Source: Clostridium amylolyticum
GTDB lineage: Bacteria; Bacillota; Clostridia; Clostridiales; Clostridiaceae
Reading direction: 5' to 3'
Assembly (NCBI RefSeq): GCF_900142075.1
Contig: NZ_FQZO01000004.1
Coordinates: forward strand, 248,001-312,000
DNA: 64,000 nt
The stretch's first letter is position 1. Every line of letters starts with the position of its first letter. The position numbers and the translations under genes were made by a program. Shown here one piece after another: positions 8,437 to 17,539 of the stretch. A model generated the notes under the pieces. That model did not search any database, had not been told where the DNA came from, and was given only the letters and a program-made list of their open reading frames with translations.

Positions 8437-9072
8437 TTAAAAACTTAAAACCAATTCATCAACATTATTAATTGCTTTATCTAAGAAACTCTCTGCTCTT
8501 TCAGGGAATTGATTCATTCCTTCTACATAAATTGTTTTATAGTCTGTTATACCAATAAAATTCATAATTGTTCTAATGTAATTAGTTCCAAAATCTAAGT
8601 TTTTACCTGGTTCTTCTGAGAAAAAACCACCAGAAGCTTGTACATGAATAACTTTTTTCCCTTGAAGTAGACCAACAGGACCATTTTCTGTATACTTAAA
8701 TGTTTTCCCAGCTACACATACCGTATCTAAATAAGCTTTCATTACTGCTGGAATAGTAAAATTCCAAATTGGAGTTACTATAACATATTTATCTGCGTTT
8801 ATAAATTGATCTGTGAGGGATGAGAAAGCTGCCAGCTTATTTTTCTCCTCTTCCTTTAAATTTTGAAATTCTGTTCCACTTGCTAATTTCTCCCAGGCAT
8901 TAATTATGTCCTTATCTACCATGGGAACATATGTATCAAAAAGATCTATTTCTTCAATTACATCATCCTTATTTAATTTTTTGTAATCATTGATAAATTC
9001 TCTTCCTACTCTTAATCCAAAGGATTTATTTTCTTGTTTTGGGTTTGCTGTAATGTATAATACTTTACTCAA
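8437..9072 (-). CDS. azoR: FMN-dependent NADH-azoreductase (AzoR family)
   Basis: Flavodoxin-fold quinone/azo reductase of 211 residues that reduces quinones and azo compounds with NADH and FMN. Family marks are the first strand and phosphate loop (LYITANPKQENKSFGLRVG), the PIWNFTIPAVMKAYLDTVC segment around the flavin, and QASGGFFSEEPG near the isoalloxazine ring. Length matches the family (about 200-210). It stands alone between its own promoter and terminator. Relatives in low-GC Gram-positives are often induced by electrophiles through HxlR/MarR-type regulators; no such regulator gene is next to it here. Confidence 0.9.
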   Translation of the reverse strand: MSKVLYITANPKQENKSFGLRVGREFINDYKKLNKDDVIEEIDLFDTYVPMVDKDIINAWEKLASGTEFQNLKEEEKNKLAAFSSLTDQFINADKYVIVTPIWNFTIPAVMKAYLDTVCVAGKTFKYTENGPVGLLQGKKVIHVQASGGFFSEEPGKNLDFGTNYIRTIMNFIGITDYKTIYVEGMNQFPERAESFLDKAINNVDELVLSF

Positions 9073-9137
9073 TTATATTCTCCTCGTCTTTCTCGCTTAT
9101 AGTTTCACGTTCTAATTATTAACAAATAATAACTATT

Positions 9138-9180
9138 ACTTATTTAATATAAGTATATTACTAATCATTATTAAAGTCAA
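9138..9180 (-). promoter_or_regulatory. azoR promoter with overlapping dyad
   Basis: On the minus strand TTGACT (9180-9175), a 17-base spacer and TATACT (9157-9152) form a near-consensus sigma-A promoter. A perfect 6-bp inverted repeat ACTTAT-N5-ATAAGT (9138-9154) overlaps the -10 and start region and is a plausible repressor site. Confidence 0.7.
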
Positions 9181-9182
9181 TA

Positions 9183-9210
9183 AAAAAGGCGAAGATTTCT
9201 TCACCTTTTT
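9183..9210 (-). terminator. Intrinsic terminator of the PAS histidine kinase gene
   Basis: Minus-strand hairpin AAAGGTGAAG/CTTCGCCTTT (one G-U pair) with a T6 tail. It overlaps the stop codon of the kinase gene at 9209. Confidence 0.8.
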
Positions 9211-11479
9211 AACTAGTTTCTAAATTTGAAAACTCTATATTAATATTTCTCATTAATCTGTCCTCTAAGAAATCTATATTTTCATTTACTTTTTCTTCAT
9301 TTATCTTGTTTAATGGCAATTCTACTGTAAATGAAGTTCCTACATTTTCTTCGCTATCTACAGTGATATTACCTCCTAAAGCTTTAGTCATCAGCTTAGC
9401 AAGGTTTAATCCAATTCCTGTTCCCTCAAAGTTTTTTACTAGTTCATTGTTTATTTGATTATATCTTTCAAAAATATATTCTAACTTTTCTTTGGGTATT
9501 CCTATTCCCTCATCCCTAACTACAACACATACATTATTTCTTTCAACATAAACATATACATAAATTTTCTTATTAGGAGGAGTAAACTTTACTGCATTAG
9601 AAAGTAAATTTAAGATAATCCTTTCGTACTTTTCATCATCTAATGCTGTAATAATCTCATTATTAGATGAATTAAACTCTATGTCTATACCTTTATCCTT
9701 TGCATAAACTTCTATAGATTCAACAATAAGTCTAGTTACCTCTATTATATTAACATTTTTTTCATTTACCTTAAGGTATCCTGAATCTGCTCTTGTAATA
9801 TCCAATAAGTTGTTTACAAGTCTTAACTGTTGAAGACAACTCTGCCTTATTTTACCTATATACTTTAAAGACATTGCATTTAAAGAATCTTTTCCTGTAA
9901 ATTCTAGAACCTGAAGGGCTGATAACGCTACTGTTATAGGTGTTTTGAATTCATGAGAAATAAAAGAGAAAAACTCCTCCTGTGCTTTTAATAGGTTATT
10001 TATCTCTCTATTTTGGAGTATTTCATCTGTTACATCCACAACTATTATAATTAACTCTTTATTTACTCCATCTAAATCAAATAGCGGCTGACAAACTATA
10101 TTATAATATTTTTCTTGATTATAACTATTTATCTTTATGTTCTTAAAATATTTTGTTTTCTTGGTGTTCTTTAAACTTCTTATGAACGACTCATTTTCAT
10201 AAAGTTTTATGCTTTTTAATATATCCATTATTGAAATTATTTTTTTATCATAATTCTTATATTGAATTAATTTCTTTGCCCTATTATTTAATTCAATTAC
10301 CTCCAAATTCGGGTAAGATAATCTTAAAATAGGTAAGTCTAGAGAATTAATAATATCATATAGATAATCTTTTTGTTTTATAAGATGCTCTTGCTGTCTA
10401 ATAAGATATGATACATCTCTAAAGCACATAACCACATTAGATACCAGTGCATTTTTATCAAATATAGGAGTAGCATTAATATCATAGTACTTAATTACGC
10501 CATGATTATTTACGGAGACCCTAACATTTTTTACATCTTCTCCTTTTAATGCTCTTACAGCAGGTATATTTTTAGTATCTAACAATCTTCCCTCCTGGTC
10601 ATACATGGGCATATTATTGATAACGTCACCAACTTTTTTTATACTTTCCTCATCCCCAAAGGTTTCTCTAGCTATTTTATTTAGTTTAGTATAATTACCG
10701 GATTTATCTGATATAAATAAGCAGTCTGACATATTTTCTATTATAGCTTCCAATTGCTCTTGTTGCCGTAGTATAAGGCTTTCCTGCTTTATAATTATAT
10801 CTTTACTTTTTACATCTTTTGTAACATCCTCAACCATAATAACTATATGATTACTTTCTCCACCTATATATATTGGTGTTATGGACAAGTTCCAATAGGT
10901 TAAACCTTTATTAGGTACTAATATTTCATATTCTTTATTATTATAAGGCTTTCCAGTGAGTAGAATGTTATTCCATAAATTCTTTAATTTCTTTTCGTCG
11001 ATAAAAGAAACCAATTCATGGACCTTTTTGCCTAAAATAAACTTCTTTTCATCTTTAATATCCAGCATATTAAAAAGTAATTCATTACCATAAATTAGTC
11101 TAAAATCCAAGGCAGTATAAATACCCATAGGAGAAATATTATTAGAACAAAGCTGATATAATACCGACATATGAGGAGTAGACATTAGATTTATAACATC
11201 ATAAATAACATAGGTTTTGCATCCTAAATCTTCTCTCATTATTATTTTACATTCTGATGGAAGATAGTTTTTATCAAAAAATAAGTACCCTCTATTATGA
11301 GAGATTTCCTCTAAGGATACATTAAAATTTACAACAAAAAAACTATTTATATCACTATGAATTATATTATCTTCTTTGCAGGATAAAAGTTCTAAAAGCT
11401 CTATACTTATTTCTATTATTTTTTCTTCATAAGCACGTATAAATAAATTGCTTTTAATATTCTCTATAGAATTAAACAT
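9209..11479 (-). CDS. Multi-PAS sensor histidine kinase, apparently soluble
   Basis: A 756-residue kinase without clear transmembrane helices. Regions in order: an N-terminal part of about 110 residues without recognised domain, PAS-like domains at about 110-225, 245-360 and 370-485, HisKA with the phosphorylated histidine in FISHEFKTPITVAL (about 505-575), and HATPase_c (about 610-735) with NAVKFTP, DEGIGIP and GTGIGLNLAKLM. PAS repeats point to sensing of a cytosolic ligand or redox state. No response regulator is adjacent, so it is an orphan here. Transcribed alone on the minus strand, away from thrS. Confidence 0.92.
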   Translation of the reverse strand: MFNSIENIKSNLFIRAYEEKIIEISIELLELLSCKEDNIIHSDINSFFVVNFNVSLEEISHNRGYLFFDKNYLPSECKIIMREDLGCKTYVIYDVINLMSTPHMSVLYQLCSNNISPMGIYTALDFRLIYGNELLFNMLDIKDEKKFILGKKVHELVSFIDEKKLKNLWNNILLTGKPYNNKEYEILVPNKGLTYWNLSITPIYIGGESNHIVIMVEDVTKDVKSKDIIIKQESLILRQQEQLEAIIENMSDCLFISDKSGNYTKLNKIARETFGDEESIKKVGDVINNMPMYDQEGRLLDTKNIPAVRALKGEDVKNVRVSVNNHGVIKYYDINATPIFDKNALVSNVVMCFRDVSYLIRQQEHLIKQKDYLYDIINSLDLPILRLSYPNLEVIELNNRAKKLIQYKNYDKKIISIMDILKSIKLYENESFIRSLKNTKKTKYFKNIKINSYNQEKYYNIVCQPLFDLDGVNKELIIIVVDVTDEILQNREINNLLKAQEEFFSFISHEFKTPITVALSALQVLEFTGKDSLNAMSLKYIGKIRQSCLQQLRLVNNLLDITRADSGYLKVNEKNVNIIEVTRLIVESIEVYAKDKGIDIEFNSSNNEIITALDDEKYERIILNLLSNAVKFTPPNKKIYVYVYVERNNVCVVVRDEGIGIPKEKLEYIFERYNQINNELVKNFEGTGIGLNLAKLMTKALGGNITVDSEENVGTSFTVELPLNKINEEKVNENIDFLEDRLMRNINIEFSNLETS

Positions 11480-11694
11480 TATTACACCTGCCTTTTTTAT
11501 AGATAATATCTCTTTTCCCTATTTATTATAATATCATAAAATTTACATAATGAACAATTTTATAACTAAATATGTATTTTTTTGTATATTATATATGAAA
11601 ATAGTGTTTTATGTTGATCTATTATGTCTATTAATCATCTAAACACTGAGGTTTATTAATAATTTATTAACAGTTATTAACATTATGTGATCTA

Positions 11695-11722
11695 TTGACT
11701 ATCAATAAAAAAATGTTATAAT
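11695..11722 (+). promoter_or_regulatory. thrS leader promoter
   Basis: TTGACT (11695-11700), 16-base spacer, TATAAT (11717-11722). Transcription would begin near 11729, a few bases before stem I of the T-box. Confidence 0.8.
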
Positions 11723-11734
11723 ATTTACAAAATA

Positions 11735-11967
11735 GTAAAACGATGATGAGAAGAGTAAGCTACAAACTATTTTCAGAGAGAAAATACATTTGCTGTAAGT
11801 ATTTTTAAATAAGAGTAGCCCAAAACCGCCTCTGAGTGGCTCTAATAAAGCCCGGTAATTCCGTTATAATTATCTATAAAGAGATTTATTCATTTTGGAT
11901 AAATAATCAGGGTGGAACCACGGGAATTTACAGCTCTCGTCCCTTTTAGGGATGAGGGCTTTTTTTA
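11735..11967 (+). promoter_or_regulatory. T-box leader controlling thrS
   Basis: tRNA-sensing transcription switch. It opens with the stem I start motif GATGAGAAGAGTAAGC (from 11744) and contains the highly conserved T-box AGGGTGGAACCACGGG (11909-11924) that pairs with the uncharged tRNA acceptor end. It ends in a terminator stem CTCTCGTCCC/GGGATGAGGG with a T7 tract (11932-11967). Threonine specificity is inferred from the gene behind it; an ACC triplet in the AAAACCGCC stretch is a candidate specifier, but I could not fix the specifier loop by eye. Confidence 0.92.
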
Positions 11968-12017
11968 TTTTAAAATAACAATTAAATTGAAAATAACCAC
12001 TGGAAAGGAGTTTAAAA

Positions 12018-13958
12018 ATGATAAAAATAACTTTAAAAGACGGTTCAATAAAAGAATATGCTTCTGCTATATCCGTTTATGACATAGCAAAGGATATAAG
12101 TGAAGGTTTAGCTAGGGTAGCATGCGTTGCTCTAGTTAATGGCAAAGTGGAGGATCTACGCTATATAGTTCGGGAGGATAGTGACCTTAGTATATTAACT
12201 TTTGAAGATGAAGAAGGCAAAAAAGCTTTTAGACACACAGCTTCTCATATGCTTTCACAAGCGGTAAAAAGATTATACCCTAATACAAAGCTAGCTATAG
12301 GACCTGCTATAGACGAAGGATTCTATTATGATTTTGATAGAGAAGGGTCCTTCAGCTATGAGGATCTTGAAAAGCTTGAAGCTGAAATGAAGAAAATAGC
12401 TAAAGAAGATCTTGCTATTGAAAGATTTGAACTTCCTAGGGAAGAAGCAATTAAACTTATGGAAGAAAGAAACGAATCTTATAAGGTAGAGCTTATAAAC
12501 GAACTTCCTGAGGATGAAGTTATATCCTTCTATAAAATGGGTGAATTTGTAGACTTATGTGCTGGTCCTCACTTAATGAGCACTAAATTTGTAAAAGCTT
12601 TTAAATTAACTCACACAGCAGGAGCCTACTGGAAAGGCAGTGAGAAAAATAAAATGCTTTCTAGAATATATGGTACTGCTTATACAAAAAAATCAGATTT
12701 AGAAGCTCATCTTGAAAGATTAGAAGAAGCTAAAAAGAGAGATCATAACAGATTAGGAAGAGAGCTTGGTTTATTTACCACCTCAGAAGTTGTAGGTCAA
12801 GGATTACCTTTATTAACTGGAAAAGGTGCAAAAGTAATTCAAATACTTGAAAGATTTATAGAAGATGAAGAAGAAAACAGAGGCTACACTATAACTAAGA
12901 CTCCTTTTATGGCAAAAAGTGATCTATACAAGATTTCAGGACACTGGTCTCACTATAAAGATGGAATGTTCATTTTAGGTGATGAGGAAAAGGATGATGA
13001 AGTATTTGCATTAAGGCCAATGACTTGTCCATTCCAATTTTCCATATATAATTCGGAACAGCATAGCTACAGGGAACTTCCTATAAGATACTCTGAAACT
13101 TCCACATTATTTAGGAATGAATCTTCTGGAGAAATGCATGGACTTATTAGGGTAAGACAGTTCACTCTTGCTGATGGACATATCATATGTACACCAGATC
13201 AAGTAGAGGAAGAATTTAAGGGCGCTGTAGACCTTATTAAATATGTTATGAAGTCTTTAGGTATACAAAATGATATATCCTATAGATTCTCCAAATGGGA
13301 TCCAAATAATAGAGAAAAGTATATAGATAATCAGGAAGCTTGGGAAACTTCTCAAGAAAAAATGAAGGTTATCTTAGATCATCTTGAAATAAATTATAAA
13401 GAAGCTATCGGTGAGGCTGCTTTCTATGGTCCTAAACTAGATGTTCAATTTAAAAATGTTCATGGTAAAGAAGATACTATTATCACAGTACAATTAGACT
13501 TTGCTTTAGCAGAAAGATTTAACATGTACTATATAGATAAAGATGGAGAAAAGAAGAGACCATTTATAATTCACAGAAGTTCTATAGGTTGCTATGAAAG
13601 AACTTTAGCTATGCTTATTGAAAAATATGCTGGTGCTCTTCCTACTTGGATGGCTCCTGTTCAGGCAAAGATTCTGCCTATCTCAGAAAAATATCATGAT
13701 TATTGTGAAAAAGTGGCAAAGACTTTAAAAGGCAAGGGCATTAGAGCAGAAGTTGACTACAGAGCCGAAAAGATAGGCTATAAGATAAGACAAGGAAGAA
13801 TGGAAAGAGTTCCCTACCTGCTAATTGTTGGCGAAAAAGAAGCTGATAACAATGAAGTTTCAATAAGAAGCAGAAAAGCTGGCGAAGAAGGAGCAATATC
13901 CTTAGAGGCCTTTATGGAAAGAATTCAAAAAGAAGTAGAAGAGAAAGTAACAGAATAA
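12018..13958 (+). CDS. thrS: Threonyl-tRNA synthetase
   Basis: Class II aminoacyl-tRNA synthetase of 646 residues, the usual full length. It has an N-terminal TGS domain (about 1-62) and an editing domain with HTASHMLSQAVKRLYP and CAGPHLMSTKF. In the catalytic core are motif 2 around RYSETSTLFRNE, zinc-site residues (MTCPFQF Cys, RQFTLADGHI His, IHRSSIG His), and motif 3 GCYERTLAMLIEKY. The anticodon-binding domain is at about 540-640. Preceded by AAAGGAG and the T-box leader. The stop codon TAA overlaps by two bases the left end of a palindromic repeat element. Confidence 0.98.
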   Translation: MIKITLKDGSIKEYASAISVYDIAKDISEGLARVACVALVNGKVEDLRYIVREDSDLSILTFEDEEGKKAFRHTASHMLSQAVKRLYPNTKLAIGPAIDEGFYYDFDREGSFSYEDLEKLEAEMKKIAKEDLAIERFELPREEAIKLMEERNESYKVELINELPEDEVISFYKMGEFVDLCAGPHLMSTKFVKAFKLTHTAGAYWKGSEKNKMLSRIYGTAYTKKSDLEAHLERLEEAKKRDHNRLGRELGLFTTSEVVGQGLPLLTGKGAKVIQILERFIEDEEENRGYTITKTPFMAKSDLYKISGHWSHYKDGMFILGDEEKDDEVFALRPMTCPFQFSIYNSEQHSYRELPIRYSETSTLFRNESSGEMHGLIRVRQFTLADGHIICTPDQVEEEFKGAVDLIKYVMKSLGIQNDISYRFSKWDPNNREKYIDNQEAWETSQEKMKVILDHLEINYKEAIGEAAFYGPKLDVQFKNVHGKEDTIITVQLDFALAERFNMYYIDKDGEKKRPFIIHRSSIGCYERTLAMLIEKYAGALPTWMAPVQAKILPISEKYHDYCEKVAKTLKGKGIRAEVDYRAEKIGYKIRQGRMERVPYLLIVGEKEADNNEVSIRSRKAGEEGAISLEAFMERIQKEVEEKVTE

Positions 13959-14009
13959 TTTAGAATTTAAAATGAAGGAGGAAACTCGAAGAGTTTCTTT
14001 CAATATATG

Positions 14010-14047
14010 CAAAAGGAAGAAGCTTCTGACGAAGCTTCTTCCTTTTG
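14010..14047. repeat. Perfect 17-bp hairpin inside repeat A1
   Basis: Left arm 14010-14026 and right arm 14031-14047 are perfect complements around a TGAC loop. There is no T tract on the plus strand, so it is not a classical terminator. It could protect the thrS mRNA 3' end or be part of the repeat. Confidence 0.7.
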
Positions 14048-14117
14048 GTAGATATGAAATAACCTTTTAAACTTTATTTTTTCTAAATATTAATAATTCA
14101 ACCACATATTCCATAAT

Positions 14118-14141
14118 AAAAAACTCCCTCAGGAGTTTTTT
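14118..14141 (+). terminator. Intrinsic terminator downstream of thrS
   Basis: Ten-base-pair stem AAAAAACTCC/GGAGTTTTTT with a CTCA loop and a TTTTTTATTTT tail. The symmetric A/T flanks let it work for both thrS and the convergent adenosyltransferase gene. Confidence 0.88.
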
Positions 14142-14225
14142 ATTTTGACTTTATACTAATTTATAAGTTTTTCTGACTCTTTTTCAGAAAAACTATCCTT
14201 CATTCTCAATTCTAAATTCTAAATT

Positions 14226-14750
14226 TTAAATTTTCGAAACGTATTCCGCTTCATATCTAGCCATTACATAAACCGTGTCGGATAATCTATTAACAAATTT
14301 CATTAAAACATCGCTTATGTCTGTTTCCCTTTTTAAAGAAACTAAAGATCTTTCAGCTCTCCTTAAAATTGTTCTGCTTACATGCAGCATTGCAGACTCT
14401 AGAGTATCGCCTGGAATTAAGAAGCTATTTTGCTCTCCAATGATGCTAAGGTAGCCATCTATGGTTTTCTCCAAGGTGGTTACATCTTCATCGGTAATTC
14501 TCTCTGCCAGCATTTTTATACCTTCTTCATCACTGGCTAATTCAGATGCCACTACAAAAAGTTTCTTTTGAATCCATCTTATTTTTTCTTTTAGCTCATT
14601 ATCTACGCAGGATGCATAAGCCATGCCTAAAAAAGAGTTAGCTTCATCTATGGTTCCATAACAATTAACCCTTAGACTATCTTTATTTACCCTGCTTCCT
14701 CCAAAGAGTCCTGTTTCTCCTTTATCACCAGTTCGAGTATATACATGCAT
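14226..14750 (-). CDS. PduO-type cob(I)alamin/corrinoid adenosyltransferase
   Basis: Transfers the 5'-deoxyadenosyl group of ATP to cob(I)alamin or cobyrinic acid diamide, giving coenzyme B12. The 174-residue protein has the PduO signatures: TRTGDKGETGLFGGSRVNKDS near the N terminus, the YGTIDEANSFLG motif, RRAERSLVSL with the ATP-contacting arginines, and the C-terminal VNRLSDTVYVMARYEAE. Length is normal for a single-domain PduO. Monocistronic and convergent with thrS. Its last codon and stop are built from the terminal repeat of element A1. Confidence 0.93.
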   Translation of the reverse strand: MHVYTRTGDKGETGLFGGSRVNKDSLRVNCYGTIDEANSFLGMAYASCVDNELKEKIRWIQKKLFVVASELASDEEGIKMLAERITDEDVTTLEKTIDGYLSIIGEQNSFLIPGDTLESAMLHVSRTILRRAERSLVSLKRETDISDVLMKFVNRLSDTVYVMARYEAEYVSKI

Positions 14751-14978
14751 AATAACTTTCCTTTCTTAAAACTTATATTATTATATTTTTATTTACAATT
14801 CTTCCTTGCTAATAATTACTATTCTTAATAATATTTTATCATAAAAAGCTTCTAAGTTCATGCTTCATAATAAATTAACAAATAATAAAGTTTCATATTT
14901 TAGCTGATAGTATTAATGGCTGCCCTTGAAGGACTTATTCTATTATGTTATGATTTATGAGTATAATTGAATAAAAAC
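14751..14978. other. Intergenic gap between the adenosyltransferase gene and the TPP leader
   Basis: AT-rich divergent promoter gap. A TATAAT at 14962-14967 lies just before the TPP riboswitch, without a good -35. A GAAAGG-type site on the minus strand serves the adenosyltransferase start. Confidence 0.4.
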
Positions 14979-15072
14979 ACAGGGGGGCTGGTAATGCCAG
15001 CTGAGAGTAAGAACTTGATTTTTTGACCCTATTAACCTGATCTGGATAATGCCAGCGTAGGAAGTTGTATTG
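14979..15072 (+). promoter_or_regulatory. TPP riboswitch (THI element)
   Basis: Contains the invariant cores of the thiamine-pyrophosphate aptamer: GGGGGGCTGG..CCAGCTGAGAGTA in the first half, then GACCC..ACCTGATCTGGATAATGCCAGCGTAGGAAG. TPP binding is expected to favour the terminator at 15100-15131 and shut off thiD-thiM-thiE, fitting a biosynthesis and salvage operon. Confidence 0.97.
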
Positions 15073-15099
15073 ATTTATTTTAATTAAAGTAAACTTTTT

Positions 15100-15131
15100 A
15101 AACACAAATCCTATGGGTTTGTGTTTTTTTA
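15100..15131 (+). terminator. Riboswitch expression-platform terminator
   Basis: AACACAAATCC/GGGTTTGTGTT stem with a TAT loop and a T7 tract, between the TPP aptamer and thiD. Confidence 0.9.
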
Positions 15132-15166
15132 TTTGACAAACTTATTGTAGTAGGAGGATTTATATA

Positions 15167-16000
15167 ATGAAAAAAGTATTAACTATAGCAGGTTCAGATA
15201 GTTGTGGCGGAGCAGGCATTCAAGCGGATTTAAAAACCTTCAGTGCTCATGGTGTCTATGGAATGAGCATCATCACCGCTGTAACAGCACAAAATACTTT
15301 AGGGGTGTTTGCTGTACAGGACATAGATGATGCTCTTATACAGGCTCAAATGGATGCAATTTTTACAGACATAGAAGTAGATGCAGTAAAAATCGGAATG
15401 GTATCTAAAATATCCATTATAGAAATTTTAAGTAAAAAGTTAAAACAATATAAACCAAAAAATATAGTTTTAGATCCAGTAATGATTTCAAAAAGCGGAT
15501 ACTCTCTATTAAAACCGGAATCCAAGGAAGCCCTTATAAAACAACTTATTCCTTTAGCTGATATTATTACACCAAATATACCAGAAGCAGAGGAAATATT
15601 AAAAGAAATAAATAGTGATATCCTAAGTATAGAAAATATAGAAGATATGAAATCAGCAGCTAAAGCTATTTATAATCTTGGATGTAAACATGTACTTATT
15701 AAAGGTGGACACCTTAAAGAAGAAGCTGTAGATGTACTTTATGATGGGGAAAACTATTATAGCTTTAACACAGAGAGAATTCATACAAAAAATACCCATG
15801 GTACAGGCTGTACTCTATCTTCCGCCATTGCATCCAATATAGCACTAGGTCACAATATGAATACTTCAGTTAAAAATGCAAAAGATTATATCACCACAGC
15901 CATAAAACATTCTTTCAGCATTGGTCAGGGAGTTGGTCCTACTAATCACTTCTATACATTATATAAAAAGAGCGGAATTATCGCAGAGGAGAATAAATAA
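15167..16000 (+). CDS. thiD: Hydroxymethylpyrimidine / phosphomethylpyrimidine kinase
   Basis: Phosphorylates HMP to HMP-P and HMP-PP in thiamine synthesis. The 277-residue ribokinase-fold protein shows AGSDSCGGAGIQADLKTFSAHGV at the N terminus, VLDPVMISKSG, and the catalytic anion-hole motif THGTGCTLSSAIAS with the base Asp region intact. Length is standard. Strong TAGGAGGA site before the ATG. First gene of the TPP-controlled operon; its TAA overlaps the thiM ATG by one base. Confidence 0.97.
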   Translation: MKKVLTIAGSDSCGGAGIQADLKTFSAHGVYGMSIITAVTAQNTLGVFAVQDIDDALIQAQMDAIFTDIEVDAVKIGMVSKISIIEILSKKLKQYKPKNIVLDPVMISKSGYSLLKPESKEALIKQLIPLADIITPNIPEAEEILKEINSDILSIENIEDMKSAAKAIYNLGCKHVLIKGGHLKEEAVDVLYDGENYYSFNTERIHTKNTHGTGCTLSSAIASNIALGHNMNTSVKNAKDYITTAIKHSFSIGQGVGPTNHFYTLYKKSGIIAEENK

Positions 16001-16836
16001 TGGAAAGATACTTAAAAGTTATAGATTTACTAGCAAAATTAAGAGAGGAAAAACCTTTAGTACATCATATTACCAACTATGTCACTGTGAATGATTGTGC
16101 CAATATAACCTTAGCTATAGGTGCTTCACCGGTTATGGCAGATGATATAAATGAAGTGGAAGAAATGGTATCCATGGCCTCTTCTTTAGTACTTAATATA
16201 GGCACCTTAAATGAAAGAACAATTCATTCCATGCTGGCAGCTGGCAAAAAAGCTAATGACTTAAATATCCCTATAGTATTAGACCCAGTGGGTGTAGGCG
16301 CAACTTCTTATAGAACTGGAACAGCAAAAAGGTTAATTAAAGAATTAAATATTTCAGTTATAAAGGGAAATATTTCCGAAATATCTACGCTTTATGGAAT
16401 GGATGCCAGAACCAAAGGTGTAGACGCTGAAGAAAGCGGTGATGTCTCCGAAAATGATATTCAAAGCAAAATAGAAATAGCTAAAAAACTAGCTAGTAAT
16501 TTAAATTGCGTTATAGCTATTACAGGAGCTATAGATATAATTACCGATGGAATTAAGGTATATACCGTAGAAAATGGAGATGTAATAATGTCTAGGATAA
16601 CTGGTACTGGATGTATGTGTGCCTCACTTATTGGTTCATTCTGTGCAGTGTCTAGTAATGCATTAGAAGGTGCTTTAGCTGGAGTTTTGTCCATGGGTAT
16701 AGTTGGAGAAATAGCTAAAGAAAAAATAGGTATTAGTCATAAGGGGACTGGAAGCTTAAAGGTGGAAATTATGGATGGCATATATAATCTTAATAAAGAT
16801 ATTATTACAAAGAGAGGAAAAGTATATGAAAAATAA
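16000..16836 (+). CDS. thiM: Hydroxyethylthiazole kinase
   Basis: Salvage kinase that phosphorylates 4-methyl-5-hydroxyethylthiazole. The 278-residue protein has the N-terminal HHITNYVTVNDCANITLAIGASPVMADD signature region, VLDPVGVGATSYRT, and the C-terminal catalytic RITGTGCMCASLIG motif including the conserved cysteine. Sits between thiD (1-base overlap) and thiE (11-base overlap), so all three are translationally coupled. The operon has thiazole salvage but no thiazole synthesis genes here. Confidence 0.97.
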   Translation: MERYLKVIDLLAKLREEKPLVHHITNYVTVNDCANITLAIGASPVMADDINEVEEMVSMASSLVLNIGTLNERTIHSMLAAGKKANDLNIPIVLDPVGVGATSYRTGTAKRLIKELNISVIKGNISEISTLYGMDARTKGVDAEESGDVSENDIQSKIEIAKKLASNLNCVIAITGAIDIITDGIKVYTVENGDVIMSRITGTGCMCASLIGSFCAVSSNALEGALAGVLSMGIVGEIAKEKIGISHKGTGSLKVEIMDGIYNLNKDIITKRGKVYEK

Positions 16837-17458
16837 TATAGATTATACACTTTATTTGGTAACGGATAGAAACATACTTCAAGGTAGAAATTTATTGGAA
16901 TCTGTAGAAGAAGCCATTAAAGGTGGAGTTACCTTGGTGCAGTTAAGGGAAAAATCTATCTCCACCAAAGAGTTTTATAACATTGCAGTGGAATTAAAAA
17001 AACTTACAGATATGTATAATATACCTTTAATAATAAATGACAGATTAGACATAGCACTATCCATAGATGCTGCTGGATTACACATTGGGCAAGATGATCT
17101 TCCTACTTCTGTCGCTAGAAAATTATTAGGTAAGGACAAAATATTAGGAGTTTCAGCTAGAAACCTAGAAGAAGCTTTAAAAGCTTCTTCCGAGGGTGCG
17201 GATTATATTGGGGTGGGAGCCATGTTTCCCACTATAAGTAAAAGCGATGCTGTATGGGTATCCATTGAACAGTTAAAGAAAATAAGAGAAAACACCTCCA
17301 TTCCCATAGTGGCTATTGGAGGCATCACAGAAAAAAACGTTAAAGAACTTACTCATTGTAATATAGATGGAATATCAGTGATTTCTGATATTCTAGGTAA
17401 AAAAGATATAAAAATGGCTGCTGAGAGCATAAAGTTAAACTTTCTCAACAAAATATAA
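16826..17458 (+). CDS. thiE: Thiamine-phosphate synthase
   Basis: Joins HMP-PP and thiazole phosphate to give thiamine phosphate. A (beta/alpha)8 barrel of 210 residues with YTLYLVTDRN, the VQLREKSIS motif, INDRLDIALSIDAAGLHIGQDDLP, GVSARN, and IVAIGGITEKNV. The ATG at 16826 is preferred because GAGAGGAAAAG lies in front of it and the protein then begins like the family; a longer reading from 16775 would lack a site. One departure: the usual Y/TKKDA region reads SKSDAVWVSIEQL. Confidence 0.96.
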   Translation: MKNNIDYTLYLVTDRNILQGRNLLESVEEAIKGGVTLVQLREKSISTKEFYNIAVELKKLTDMYNIPLIINDRLDIALSIDAAGLHIGQDDLPTSVARKLLGKDKILGVSARNLEEALKASSEGADYIGVGAMFPTISKSDAVWVSIEQLKKIRENTSIPIVAIGGITEKNVKELTHCNIDGISVISDILGKKDIKMAAESIKLNFLNKI

Positions 17459-17502
17459 AAAGCATAGGGATGGGTGTACTTTTACATTTGTCCCTATGCT
17501 TT
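17459..17502. terminator. Bidirectional terminator after thiE
   Basis: Twelve-base-pair stem (17459-17470 with 17491-17502), A-rich before and T-rich after, between the convergent thi operon and the membrane protein gene. Confidence 0.85.
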
Positions 17503-17539
17503 AAACTATTTATATTTATTTAATTTGCAGGTAATGGAT

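Larger units (their letters stand above)
13957..14232. repeat. Palindromic MITE-like element, copy A1 (long form)
   Basis: The left end AATTTAGAATTTAAAATGAA (then GGAG) and right end (reading TCCTTCATTCTCAATTCTAA, then an A/T tail) are inverted copies of each other. Inside are the family hairpins GAAACTCGAAGAGTTTC (13981-13997) and GTTTTTCTGA-N7-TCAGAAAAAC near the right end. Compared with copies at 50261 and 51429 it carries about 110-125 extra bases, including a 17-bp hairpin (14010-14047) and a terminator (14118-14141). Its right terminal repeat supplies the stop codon of the convergent cobalamin adenosyltransferase gene. Confidence 0.8.

Noticed and set aside
14010..14047. thrS terminator
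   Set aside because: The stem is perfect but lacks a T tract on the plus strand; the hairpin at 14118-14141 with its T tract is the better terminator.
16775..16825. Longer N terminus for thiE
   Set aside because: The extra 17 codons overlap thiM deeply, lack a ribosome-binding site and are not part of the ThiE family start.
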